Source of the DNA: Diplodia intermedia
Lineage: Eukaryota; Ascomycota; Dothideomycetes; Botryosphaeriales; Botryosphaeriaceae
Length of the DNA: 64,000 nt
Direction: 5' to 3'
Assembly (NCBI GenBank): GCA_021495925.1
Contig: JAKEKT010000055.1
Span: 124,001-188,000, forward strand
In this document: positions 21,830 to 32,188 of the stretch, piece by piece
How positions within the stretch are numbered: the stretch's first letter is position 1
How the letters are laid out: each line of letters starts with the position of its first letter
Position numbers and translations under genes: made by a program
The notes under the pieces: model-generated
The model's input: the letters and a program-made list of their open reading frames with translations, nothing else
Database searches by the model: none
What the model was told of the DNA's origin: nothing

Positions 21830-23380
21830 TTACGTATCTACAAGCTGAAGCTTGAGAAGGCGCTTCAAATCATTCTCCATGAGCTTCGTGTCGGCGGCAG
21901 GGGATTGGTCACGGGGCGTGTCAGAAGCCGTCATGTGGGTGAAAGGCGACCTCAAGCCAGGGTGGTGCGTGTATGGCGCGGCAAGAGAATCCTGCATGCC
22001 CGCCTGCTGGATGTGCGTGTTCAAGAAATCGCGCGAGAAAGCCGAAGGGTCGGGCTTGCCGGCCGGGAGGCGAGAAGGTGTGGCGGGAAGAGGTGCAGAG
22101 TGGGTCACCGGAAGCTCCACGCGGTTGTGGGTCGAAGGGGAAGAGTCCAGCTCCTGACGAAGGGCCGAGGAACGCTTGGCAGAATCGCCCTTTGCGGCCT
22201 GGAACAGAGGCGAGAGATTGCGATTACCGTAATAATAAGGATTCGCCTCCAAGTTGATCTGGCCTGCAGGAGTACGCGGACCGCCAGAAACCTGTCTGGG
22301 TCCGGGACTTGGGCGATAGAAAGGAGACGGGGTGTGGAAGTCCTGGCCGTTCTGCGGAGGAGTTCCAGCGAATCCATTTGCCAAAGGCGATTGGGCAGCC
22401 GGTTTCTTGGAAGCAGAAAACAAATCCTTCAGGGCCTGAGGGTAGGACTCGGACTCTTGGGCGGCCCGAGGAACGTCCGAAGGTGCGGACGTCGTCCTAG
22501 TCGCAGACATGCGGTGAGCCGGCGAGGGGGACGACGCCTTCGGCGTAATCGCTGCGCCGCTGTCCATTTCCATGTTGAACATGCCGTGCTTGTTGTTGTT
22601 GGAGGCATGTCTCAGGTGGTTGCGTGCATGGACCGGGGCGGGGCTCTTGCCAGGAGGGGTAGCAGTGCTCAAGAGGCTGGCCTTCCTCGCCTTCTCTTCG
22701 CGGTCTGCCTTGAAGAAGAGATCCAATGGAGACTGCTCGGCTTGCGGGCGTGCAAGAATCCGATTGACAGGCGTGGCTCCGGCAAGCGGCGGTGACTCAC
22801 TCTTCTCGCTGGTGCCGCTGCTGTCCGATTCCTGTTCCAAACGCGTCTGCATCGTCGCAGGGGCGTTGTTTGCGGGAACAGACTTGGAAAAGAATTTAGG
22901 CATTGGCAGCGACGAAGCGGCGGGCGACGCGTGGAATGCGGGGCCGGCATAAGCGCTGTCTTTGGCAGGAGTCGCGGCGGCTAGCATGCTGTTCTGCTTG
23001 GGCGGGGAGCCACCTTGGCCGGGGGTGGACTGCCGGTCGCGACGGCCGCCACGACGGTTCTTGTTGTTCATCGCAGCAGCAGGGCTGTCAGAGACAGAGC
23101 CGTCGAAGCGGCTCGACTTCCTTCCGTTCTGCTGTTCATTGTGGCCGGCGCTCATGTAGCCTTGCACCAGGGCAGTGTCCGACGCACTCGGATTAGGGTG
23201 CGCAGGGCGCTGGTTGTTGTCGTAGTTGTTGCGGTTCCTGCCCTGACGACGCTGGTTTGATCTCGCAGGGGTCGAATATGAGTCGGCGGGGTTGGAGATT
23301 GACCGGGCGGGTGTTTCACTCTTGGTGTGACGGTGGGGAGCCTTGGAGGCCTTGGAGGGCGTTGTCATGACCTCGGACAT
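21830..23380 (-). CDS. Edc1/PNRC-like mRNA decapping activator
   Basis: One exon, 516 residues from the ATG at 23380; the frame stays open upstream to an ATG at 23557, but that extension looks like leader. The protein is Ser/Pro/Asn-rich and largely disordered. Residues 143-164 (YAGPAFHASPAASSLPMP then KFF) match the Dcp1-activating motif of the yeast Edc1/Edc2 and animal PNRC proteins, where a YAGxxF...P..LP.P peptide binds the Dcp1 EVH1 domain and stimulates decapping by Dcp2. Other short linear motifs are SPLDLFFKADREEKARK (about 257-273) and LKRLLKLQ at the C terminus, which resembles the second PNRC element. Expected to act in the cytoplasm or P-bodies in 5'-3' mRNA decay. The assignment rests on the motif only. 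Confidence 0.7.
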   Translation of the reverse strand: MSEVMTTPSKASKAPHRHTKSETPARSISNPADSYSTPARSNQRRQGRNRNNYDNNQRPAHPNPSASDTALVQGYMSAGHNEQQNGRKSSRFDGSVSDSPAAAMNNKNRRGGRRDRQSTPGQGGSPPKQNSMLAAATPAKDSAYAGPAFHASPAASSLPMPKFFSKSVPANNAPATMQTRLEQESDSSGTSEKSESPPLAGATPVNRILARPQAEQSPLDLFFKADREEKARKASLLSTATPPGKSPAPVHARNHLRHASNNNKHGMFNMEMDSGAAITPKASSPSPAHRMSATRTTSAPSDVPRAAQESESYPQALKDLFSASKKPAAQSPLANGFAGTPPQNGQDFHTPSPFYRPSPGPRQVSGGPRTPAGQINLEANPYYYGNRNLSPLFQAAKGDSAKRSSALRQELDSSPSTHNRVELPVTHSAPLPATPSRLPAGKPDPSAFSRDFLNTHIQQAGMQDSLAAPYTHHPGLRSPFTHMTASDTPRDQSPAADTKLMENDLKRLLKLQLVDT

Positions 23381-24069
23381 GGCGCGTTTGTCGCAGCGAG
23401 ATGTAGAGTAGATGGAAGTCGTAGGAAAGCGGTCGCGCGACTGTGGAGTTGAAGGTAGATGGGTGACGTAGTATGAGCCGACGTTTGTTATGTGCGTGTT
23501 CGGAGGTAGGGTGGGGGGCGGGAGGTCGATTTCGTTCTTGGGGTGGATGGCGCGCAAGTGGTGGACATGTATAAGAATGAGGATGTGGTGGTAGAAAGGC
23601 TGGCTTGAAGCTTCATGGCCAGAGAGAAGGCGGGTTGGTGAAGTGGTGCGGTCGCGGGAAGGGCTGGCCTTGGGCCGCTTCGCTTCTTGTTGCGAGGAGG
23701 CGAAGTAGCCGGCCCCAGACGGGTTTAGCGCCGGAAGGCGCAGCCTAAGCCTTGCTGCCCGTCACCGACGCAGGCAGCGCAGGCGGGCGAGCTCCGCCCG
23801 CCGTGGTACTGCTCAACCGCCGCTCACAGCAACCTCAGTCCACAGTGCTGCCTGCTTGCCGCAAGCATCTACTTTCACGATACATTCTCCTCCATTCTCA
23901 CCTGCGACGCGGGACTCTGGCCGCCCGCTCACACACCGATTCGCCGACGTTTGCGTTCGCCCCGCCATCCTCCGAGCAGCGTCATCCACCACCACCAACC
24001 TCCATTCCTGCAGACCAGCACTGCAGCCCGCTCCAATTTTCCCGACCGCAACGCTTCCGGTAATCCAAC
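23381..24069. other. divergent promoter region between decapping factor and RBX1
   Basis: The two genes are transcribed away from each other over 0.7 kb. GC-rich with no TATA box, as expected for housekeeping genes. No further gene seen. Confidence 0.6.
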
Positions 24070-24586
24070 ATGGCCGACGTCGACATGACCGACGCGCCCA
24101 CTGCGCCGGCGAAGACCAAGACCTCCAAGGCCAGCGGCGAGGGTGCTGGTGAGAAGAAGAGGTTCGAAGTCAAGAAGGTATGGAACACGCATTTGGAGCT
24201 CGGTCAGAGCAATCACGGATGCTAAACTTCTGCAGTGGAATGCGGTTGCTCTCTGGGCCTGGGATATTGTCGTCGACAACTGCGCCATCTGCCGCAACCA
24301 CATCATGGACCTCTGTAAGTGCTCTCGTTTGACTTTGCGAGTCAACATTAATAGCTGTTGTAGGCATCGAGTGTCAGGCCAACCAGGCTTCCGCGGCGTC
24401 CGAAGAGTGCACCGTGGCATGGGGTATCTGCAATGTAAGAGTCTATCCGGATTGAATCACCAACGCGCATTGCTGACATACGCGTAGCACGCATTCCACT
24501 TCCACTGCATTTCCCGTTGGCTCAAGACCCGTCAAGTCTGCCCTCTGGACAACCGTGACTGGGAGTTCCAGAAGTACGGCCGTTGA
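24070..24586 (+). CDS. rbx1: RING-box protein Rbx1/Hrt1, SCF ubiquitin ligase subunit
   Basis: Four exons, 24070-24177, 24236-24314, 24364-24434 and 24488-24586, give 118 residues with three GT-AG introns of 49-58 nt. From residue 31 (KRFEVKKWNAVALWAWDI) the sequence follows Rbx1 closely. Zinc ligands are all visible: Cys52, Cys55, Cys63, Cys66, Cys78, Cys85, His87, His90, His92, Cys93, Cys104 and Asp107. The C terminus DWEFQKYGR is the family signature. Rbx1 binds the cullin C terminus and recruits E2 enzymes in SCF and other cullin ligases, in nucleus and cytoplasm. The N terminus is a short disordered Ala/Lys-rich tail. It faces the Spc1 gene tail to tail, 296 nt apart. Confidence 0.97.
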
Positions 24587-24882
24587 AAACGTTCATCAAA
24601 CACACCAAGATTCAGGCAGTTTCGAAAGATCGCCGTGCTCCGCGCACCTGATCCATGCGCATACAAGGGGAAAACTATTTATGGCTGTGACGATGGCGGG
24701 AAAGCGACGGTGCACACAATGGCGTTTCAGGGTTGCGAAAAGCGCAACAGGTCTATTACAGCGTGATGGGTATCGGATACGAGGCACGAGGTTCTGTAGA
24801 GTGAGACTCAAACAAGACTTCATTTATTGCGCCAACGCCTCCCATAATGTAACACGCGTCCAACCCTTCTATGGCAACGATC

Positions 24883-25281
24883 TCATGTCACCTCAACCTC
24901 TATGCCGCCCAGGCCGGCCGATTGCGGAGGCAGCCAGTTGACAGGGTTCTTGTTGAAAAAGGGCCAAGGCGGAACAACGGCGACGAAGGTAAGGACGGCA
25001 CCGCCGAGGAGGATGCGCAGGGCAAGGGCAATGTCTTGGGTGGAGTAGCCGACGACAAAGGCGACAATCTGGGTGGAGTCAGAGAAAGGCTCAGAATTGC
25101 GGTAAAGGCGAGGGCTTACGCCGGCGGTAGTGAGCAGCGCGGTGGTCAAGAGCTCCGCAAGATGCTGGCCATCAAAGTCCTGGAAGAAAAGTCAGCAGGA
25201 ATTGCGCAGACACGTGGTCGCGTAACACACAATCTGGCCCTCAAAGAGGTCGCGCGCCTTTTCCAGCAGGTCGTCAGCCAT
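24883..25281 (-). CDS. spc1: signal peptidase complex subunit 1 (Spc1/SPCS1)
   Basis: Three exons, 25231-25281, 25120-25179 and 24883-25068, give 98 residues. The first intron (25179/25231) ends TTCCAG; the second starts GTAAGC and ends CCCAG with a CTGAC branch site. Although the second intron could be read through in frame, removing it joins LLTTAG to IVAFVVGYSTQDI as in the family. Two membrane helices lie near residues 24-44 and 52-70, followed by PPWPFFNKNPVNWLPP, the conserved end of Spc1 proteins. It is a non-catalytic ER-membrane subunit of signal peptidase that helps keep membrane segments from being cleaved. Length matches yeast and animal homologues. Confidence 0.9.
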
Positions 25282-26494
25282 GGCGGGCGCTTTCGGGTGC
25301 AGAGCAGCGGTCGAGTGCGGGCGATGATGAAGCTGAAGCTACGTCGCCGCAGCTCGGGCCGGAACGCGAATGCCGCTTGAGGCCCCGCACGGGTCAAGTG
25401 CAACGAAATGATTGGGCTCTCGCCAGGCACGGCGGGCGCTGAGCCGCCTTAAGTCATGGCATTCGTATATTCTGCAGCAGTTCTTTACGCAAAAGAGGAT
25501 GACTCACATGCGCAACGGCAGCACGGCGTCCGCGGGCCACTCAAAGGGCGCCGATTTCCCGGGCCGTCGCCTTTGATGGGGTGTTGGGGTCGAGAGGGCG
25601 AGCCCACTTAGGCTAAGACAAGCTCTTGCGCATGCCGGCTGCCGCCCGTAACGAGCCAAGCAGAAATCTTTCAGCTGTGGTTTCCGCCGCCCTCCTCCTC
25701 CCTTCCACTACAACACTCCTGTCCGCCGCGGACTCCTTTGAAAACCCCCACTACTCGCGTTCTGCCGAACCTATGCACCGCTGCTATTAAAGCGCCTGCT
25801 CCCGCATCGATACCTCAGCCTCTCCGTCCCCTGTGGGCTGGCGTCGACGTCACGCACGGTCTAAAACACCGGACGATACCCCGTAGCCGTGGTGACCGGT
25901 CGCTCCCACTGACCTCGACCTATTGCGCCTAGTCGTGCGCCCAACGGCCTCGTCGCCCCCTCGTCATTTTACCCCCGACCGTTGCAACCCAGGCGCCTCG
26001 GCGTCTTTCGTCATAAACACCACCAAGTTGGCGGGCACTCAGGTTCTCGGCTTCTCTTTCATTTACCCCCTTCTCGGCCCACGCATTAGGGTCTGCGGGG
26101 CCGATACTAAGCCGTAGGTCTGCTGGGATTCCGGGCTTTGATCGTCACTGACGTAGGACGCACAGCCCATAACTGGTCTCCAGTCGCATCCACGCCGCTT
26201 CCTTGCGCTGACCACAAACACTCTTTTCCCGTACGCTCTCGGTGGCGTCGGCGGAGGTACTTGTCTACCTCAAAGGAATTCCCGCGGCTTAGTGTAGGGA
26301 AGAACCCTACGCGAAGCCAACCAGTCAAGTTGACCGCCCACACGCGGTGAGCGCCCACAAGCGGCTCGCCAGGCACAAGTCGCAAACCGGACGCCGGACT
26401 CCTGGATCGTCGCGCGCAACGCCCGGACAGACCTGCCCCGCCATAGTTTTTACGCGACACCTCAGGAACCAGGAGCTCCCCTCCAGCCAGCAAA
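25282..26494. other. divergent intergenic region, Spc1 and CorA transporter
   Basis: About 1.2 kb between two gene starts. GC-rich with CT-rich parts near 25680-25760. Short ORFs lack motifs. It probably contains a long leader for the transporter gene. Confidence 0.55.
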
Positions 26495-28556
26495 ATGACG
26501 GACACCCCAAGGTCGGAGCACTACCCCACGAGGTTCAGCACCCCGGTGTCTGAACTCGACGACCACCGCCACCAGCAAGCATCAATGCCGCGCGTGGACA
26601 ATGCCAGTCCCTCGCGCTCGCGCCGCGGCACTGTCACGAGCATTGCCGCCCCTAGGCCCGCACGGCCGGATCTCCTTTCCGTGAACAACGCCCTGGAGCG
26701 CCAAGGCATGATTGCAAGGGACTTTGAAAACGCAATCGTGGACGACGACAAGAGCCCCAGCGAGAATGGAGAGAACAGCAATGCGTTCTTTGGACGCCGC
26801 GGTTCGGTGAGCCCGATGGCGAGGAGGGACACTTTCCGTCGGCTTCGAGATTCGCAGCCGGATGGCCGTCCGAGATCCCGCGCTTCCACCAAATCCTCCG
26901 ACTCCGTGTCGCCACCGAACTCTGTGGACGCATTCGCCGACCCGCGGCGCCGAGACCGCGCAGGCACCATCAACAGTCAGCGCCCACCATCGGACGTGGA
27001 TCTGCGTCTGCAGCGCACCATCTCGCAGGCCACCAACTTGCGCCGCCCAACGTTCAGCGAGGAAAGCCGCCATGGCACTGTCAAGGATGAGACCATGTCG
27101 CGACGCAGTTCTGTCGAGGAAGATGTGTGCTTCCCCGTGGAGGAGAGCAGCAACACGTACCGGATTGATTTCGAGGAGCTCGAGGAGTTCGTTGCCACGA
27201 ACCAGACCAAGACGCCTGTTATCCCGCTGTCACGGAAGCAAAGCAAGGCCAGCATGAATTCGCAGCGCTCGAAGCAGAAGGTCTTCCACGATCTTCGCCG
27301 CAAACCATCTGTTCAAGAGATCGCCAAAAGTGCTGGAGATGGCTTCGAGAACTTTCCGCAGATTGTAGACAGTGGCACCGACGTGGAGGACGAGAAGGTC
27401 GACGTGCACATTGAGAACCCAGGCCATGTGACAGCCCTGCACGAGCAACACGTCAACAGATGGGCCTTCTTCTCCTCCGAGCTAGACGATACCATCCACG
27501 CGGCGGACCTGGGAGGACTTCTTATGCCTGGAGAGAGGTTTCGCGATCTCTTCGAGCTCCCTCCGGACGCTGGAACATGGTGGCTTGACATGCTTAACCC
27601 AACCGAGGAAGAAGTCTTTGCGATCTGCAAGGCTTTCGGAGTACACCCCCTCACTCGCGAGGATATCCTCACCCAAGAGGCACGCGAGAAAGTGGAGCTC
27701 TTCCGGGCTTACTACTTTGTCTGTTTCCGTTCATTCTACCAGATGGACAAGGAAAGCGAGGACTTCATGGAGCCTGTCAACGTTTACGCCATTGTCTTCC
27801 GTGAGGGCCTGTTGACCTTTACCTTTGTGCCGAACCCGCACGCTGCCAACGTCCGGAAGAGAATTGGTCGGCTCAAGGACTACATTTCCCTCAGCTCTGA
27901 CTGGATCTGCTATGCAATGATGTAAGGACCTTGCTGTACCAACTCTGGGCTCAGTTTGCTAATATAACCCCAACAGCGACGAGATTGTTGACAGTTTCGG
28001 TCCTGTGATCCGCGACATTGAACACGAGACCGACGCTATCGAGGATCAAGTTTTCACTGCACGCGCCGAGGACTCGCGCGCAATCCTGCGCGCCATTGGT
28101 GAATGCCGCAAGAAGGTCATGTCGATGATGCGACTTCTGGGCGGCAAAGCCGATGTCATCAAGGGCTTCGCCAAGCGCTGCAACGAGCAATACAGCGTTG
28201 CGCCTCGTGGTGACGTCGGACTCTACCTCAGCGATATCCAGGACCACGTCGTCACCATGATGAGCAACCTGTCCCATTTCGAGAAGATGCTCTCGCGCAG
28301 CCACTCCAACTATCTGGCGCAGATTTCGGTCGACAGCCTGAGTCAGGGCAACGGTATCAACGAGATGCTTGGCAAGATCACCGTCATTGGTACCATCCTC
28401 GTTCCACTCAACTTGATCTGCGGTCTCTTCGGCATGAACGTACCCGTTCCAGGTGTCAACAGCAACAACCTGGGCTGGTTCTTTGGCATCCTTGGGGTCA
28501 TGTGCGCGTTCGTTGTGTCTTGCCTGTTGGTCGCGAAGAAGATGCGGTATGTATGA
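26495..28556 (+). CDS. CorA-family Mg2+ transporter (Alr/Mnr2 type)
   Basis: Two exons, 26495-27921 and 27977-28556, give 668 residues; the 55-nt intron starts GTAAGG and ends CAACAG. The first 260 residues are Ser/Arg-rich and basic with many RRxS-type sites (for example RRGSVSP, SRRSSVEE), as in cytosolic N termini of fungal Alr1/Mnr2 proteins. The CorA fold follows (WWLDMLNPTEEEV, then HPLTREDILTQEAREKVELF), then the long helix with HFEKMLSRSHSNYLAQIS. TM1 is about 608-627, the signature GMN is 628-630, and TM2 about 642-662 with a short KKMRYV end. It forms a pentameric Mg2+ channel at the plasma or vacuolar membrane. Mnr2 (vacuole) and Alr (plasma membrane) cannot be separated by eye. 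Confidence 0.95.
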
Positions 28557-29731
28557 GAGCACGCCTGTCAACGAAGATGGTCCTGGGGACCTTGGGCAGC
28601 ACTTCGGTATCTTTCCCTTTGTCTTTTGCTTTTGGTCTGTTCCTCGCCTAGTATTCGCCTACTTGTGTCTTTTGGAGGCAACTCTACTATTGGATGATAT
28701 AGATCCAGTTCTACACCCTTTTCCTTCTCTCTTGCTGTATTGATCTGTACGTTTGCATCACTAGCCTTTGCTTCTTTTTTTGATCTTTCTTGCTTGTTTA
28801 GTGTTCTTGGCGTCTATGGCAGAAAATAACTTGGGATATACCTACACTTGGGGGACGGTGGCGTGAGTTGGCTGATCACGGAGGCGTCTGTGTGGGGGGT
28901 GGTCTGCTGCATGTACCTCATGCTACGTACAAACGAAGTAATACTTGCGCACTTGCAACATATCTGTCTCGTCGTACATGGCCTTCATCATCCGCAATCT
29001 GTGGTACGTACGGGAAACATCGCCAAGGTTACCTCACTTCAGTAACGAGACTGCCGCTTCACCCAAGATAAGTCATGCATTCGACGCTACTAGAAGAGTA
29101 TTCCGCGCATTGAGAGGTATCTGAGTGTTGCACGAAGCAACGTAAGCTTGAAGAAAATCAAGCAGATATATATGTACAGTAAGCCGCTGAGAATTCATTG
29201 ATCTGGGCTTGGTAACATGCTAATGAACAATTGGGCTAAAGAAACTACCTATCGACACTTGCGAAACGGGGGAAACCGTAGCCTGGCATCCTAGGAGGTC
29301 TGACGCTTAAAGACTCGGTGTCGTGCGCGCAATTCGCCCAGTTCACTTGAAGGATGCAGAATCCTAGCAAACGCTAAGCGACCATTGACCAATCACTTCT
29401 GCATAATAACTTGGTGCCTGCCGACACGCCCCACCTTGCTAGTTTCACGGGGATGCGGCTGCTGTTGCCTGAACTCTCCAAGGTGCAAGGTGCTCTTGCG
29501 ATCCCTGAGATTGAATACGCGTATTCGATGGACGCCATATACAGCTTTCCGCTGTGTCTCTTGAAGACACGTACACGGGATGAAGCATTGATAGCATCCG
29601 GTGTACATCGATCGGTACAACGTGGTATCATGTTGTAGCGCTTATTTAAAGCTTGCCGTCCTCCAACACTTTCATCAAAATCCTCACTCTTATCAATCTC
29701 CAGAACCATCAGGACAAGCCAAGAAACGAAA
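28557..29731. other. 3' flank and intergenic, no gene identified
   Basis: T-rich 3' UTR-like sequence to about 28800, then AT-richer intergenic DNA. A cttatttaaagc element at about 29639 sits roughly 90 nt before the next ATG. Confidence 0.55.
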
Positions 29732-31141
29732 ATGCCGACCTTCGAAGAGACAATCGACAAAGCCACCGCATGGGACGGCCACACAGACAACCGCACCACC
29801 CACGGCATCGTCTGCAAAGCCATCAACAGCGACGGTACCTCCTCCTCCGCTCCCCTTCCACCACCACCATCACCAACTAACCCCCCACCCCACACAGGCA
29901 CCACCCTCCTCGCCCACGCCTCAGGCACCACGCACCCGTCCACGTCCTCCCCCGCCATCACCCCCTCCAACACCTTCGCCATCGCCTCTTGCACCAAACT
30001 CCTCACCTCCATCTGCGCCCTCCAATGCGTCGAGCGCGGCCTCATCGGCCTCGACGACCCGCTCGACGCCCTCCTGCCCGAGCTCTGCGCGCAGCCCATC
30101 ATCACCCCGAACCCGAACCCGCGTGCGGAAACGCAGTTCGCCTACACCCCCCGCTCCCGCCCCCTCACCCTCCGCCACCTCCTCACCCACACCTCGGGCC
30201 TCGCCTACGCCGCCCTGCACCCCACCATCGGCGCGTGGCGGGAGGCCAACGGCGGCGGCGGTGCGGGCGACGTCGTGAGCGACTGCGGCGCGCCGCTGCT
30301 GCACGAGCCCGGCGCCGGGTGGACGTACGGCGTCGGCGTCGATTGGGCGGGGAAGCTGGTGGAGAGGTTGAATGCGCCGCCGGCTCCTCCTCGTCCTTCT
30401 CCTTCTCCTCCCTCTGCCGCTGCCGCTGCCGCTGCGAGTGGTGGTGGTGGTGCTGGTGGTGGTGCTGGTGGGGAGGGGGAGCCGCGCACCGTCACGCTGG
30501 AGGCGTACATGACGGAAAACATATGGACGCCGCTGGGGCTGCGCGACTCGACGTTCCTGCTCGCGCGCCGGCCGGACATCGAAGCGCGGCTGGTGCAGAC
30601 GGCGGAGAAGAGGCGGAACGGCGGCGGTGGCGTTCTGGCGCCGCGCGCGGAGGGGGCCACAGCGTGGCCGCCGCGCCGGCCGCGCGACTGTTTGGGCGGC
30701 GACGGGCTGTATTCGTCGGTGGAAGACTACGTCGCGGTGCTGCGGGACCTGATGCGGGAGCAGCCGACGTTGTTGAAGAGGGAGACGGCGGACCTGCTGT
30801 TCGCGCCGCAGCTGCCGGCGAGCGGCGAGGCGCGGCGCGATCTCAAGGTTGCCATGGATGGCATGGGGGCTATTTGGGGCGGGAAGGTGCCGGAGGGTGT
30901 GGGGTTGGATTATGGGCTTGGAGGGTTGCTGTATGTGGATGGGGATTTGTCGACGGGGATGCGCCGCGGGACGCTGACGTGGGCGGGCAATGGCAATACG
31001 CTGTGGTTCGTGAATCGCGGCGCGGATGGGGGGAAGGGGGTTGCGGCGTTTTTTGCGACGCAGCTCTTGCCGTCGGGGGGGCCGGAGATATCGAGGCTTG
31101 TCAGGCTGTTCGTCCAGGAGGTCTGGAAGCGGGCGGAGTAG
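29732..31141 (+). CDS. serine beta-lactamase-like hydrolase/transesterase (class C fold)
   Basis: Two exons, 29732-29834 and 29898-31141, give 448 residues. The 63-nt intron (gtacct, CTAAC, cacacag) has no stop and a length divisible by three, so retention would add 21 Ser/Pro-rich residues; the splice is preferred because it joins NSDG to TTLLAHASG. Active-site SxxK is SCTK (Ser65, Lys68) in FAIASCTKLLTSI. The YxN/YxxG-type Tyr is in WTYGVGVDWAG (Tyr178), as in EstB and LovD-like enzymes. HLLTHTSGLAY is typical of the family. A low-complexity Pro/Ala/Gly insert (about 196-230) interrupts the fold. No signal peptide, so it is probably cytosolic. It may be an esterase, amidase or acyltransferase; substrate unknown. 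Confidence 0.9.
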   Translation: MPTFEETIDKATAWDGHTDNRTTHGIVCKAINSDGTSSSAPLPPPPSPTNPPPHTGTTLLAHASGTTHPSTSSPAITPSNTFAIASCTKLLTSICALQCVERGLIGLDDPLDALLPELCAQPIITPNPNPRAETQFAYTPRSRPLTLRHLLTHTSGLAYAALHPTIGAWREANGGGGAGDVVSDCGAPLLHEPGAGWTYGVGVDWAGKLVERLNAPPAPPRPSPSPPSAAAAAAASGGGGAGGGAGGEGEPRTVTLEAYMTENIWTPLGLRDSTFLLARRPDIEARLVQTAEKRRNGGGGVLAPRAEGATAWPPRRPRDCLGGDGLYSSVEDYVAVLRDLMREQPTLLKRETADLLFAPQLPASGEARRDLKVAMDGMGAIWGGKVPEGVGLDYGLGGLLYVDGDLSTGMRRGTLTWAGNGNTLWFVNRGADGGKGVAAFFATQLLPSGGPEISRLVRLFVQEVWKRAE

Positions 31142-32188
31142 GTATGTATGTTCGATGGTGGAGTCCTGTTGGAGGCTCTTGGCGATGTCTGTATAAGGGT
31201 TGTATGCTTCCATTGATACTGGAAACTTTTGCGGCCCACAACCATCCACCCTACAATTCGACATCCCAAAGACTCAATGAGTCAATGAAATCATCAAATT
31301 CGCAACAGCGCCCATAGCAGACGCATCCATCCCGCTAGGGGCGGCTCGTGCAGCTTGGTGAGCGTAAAGGGAAAGTGTAACGATCAAACGTTATCCACTA
31401 TACCGGATGCCGCCATGCAGGGGTCAGTGAGAGCAAAAGAGTGCTTGAGCTTGACTACCGAGTTCATTGGCGTGTACAGCATACGAATATGATGTCTATG
31501 ATAGAGTAGCAGAGGCGGCGAAGGCAGCAGAGGCGGAGATGGTCCGCTCTGCAGGGATTTGAACAAGCATATACAATATAGACTAGACGTCAAGGCACCG
31601 ATGACTTCGGCAATGTGAAGACCTGCGAAGATAGGCGAAATGTGTGATTCAGCCGCATATGCACAGATCCACCTTCCTTCGTGGCTACGTGTTCGGAGCT
31701 CGTCAGCTCGGCCGAACATCCGCCCACTTGGAATCGTTGTTGTTTCCTCATTGAAACCACAGCCTTGTGATGAGCTAGATGATTGGCAATTCACTCAAGC
31801 CGGACAGCGCTACGCGAGATTATCCATACCGCTTTTGTGCAACATTGCGTAGATCTACAGAAGCGCTCGTCAAAATCGACAGGGGTGACTCAGGCAGTGG
31901 CCCCTCTCCGTCGCTAAACAATCTTTCTGGCCAATAACTCTTCAAGTTTGGCATGTCGTTTGTGTATTGTTTCTATTCTAATGAACACTGGTCTAGCCGC
32001 ATGTTTCCAAAAATGCTAGCCCCCACCTGGTTCTAGGTTACAAATACCCATTGCTGCCCGGGTTTTCGTGCGGCAATCGCTCAGGAAATTCCAACATCAT
32101 CTTCTCTACTCTTTCCAGCTACAAAGCTTTCATATCTTGCTATCAACTTGTCCGAGACACGTGGTAGATCCTTTGATGGTTGCCCCCA
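31142..32188. other. intergenic before the PNP_UDP gene
   Basis: No convincing gene. A minus-strand frame (31384-31794) has one hydrophobic stretch but no motif. Composition is more AT-rich than to the left. Confidence 0.5.

Noticed and set aside
29921..31264. 447-codon minus-strand frame
   Set aside because: Arg/Pro-rich antisense shadow of the beta-lactamase-like gene, which has clear active-site motifs on the plus strand.
31384..31794. 136-codon minus-strand frame with a hydrophobic stretch
   Set aside because: No motif, no good start context, AT-richer intergenic surroundings.
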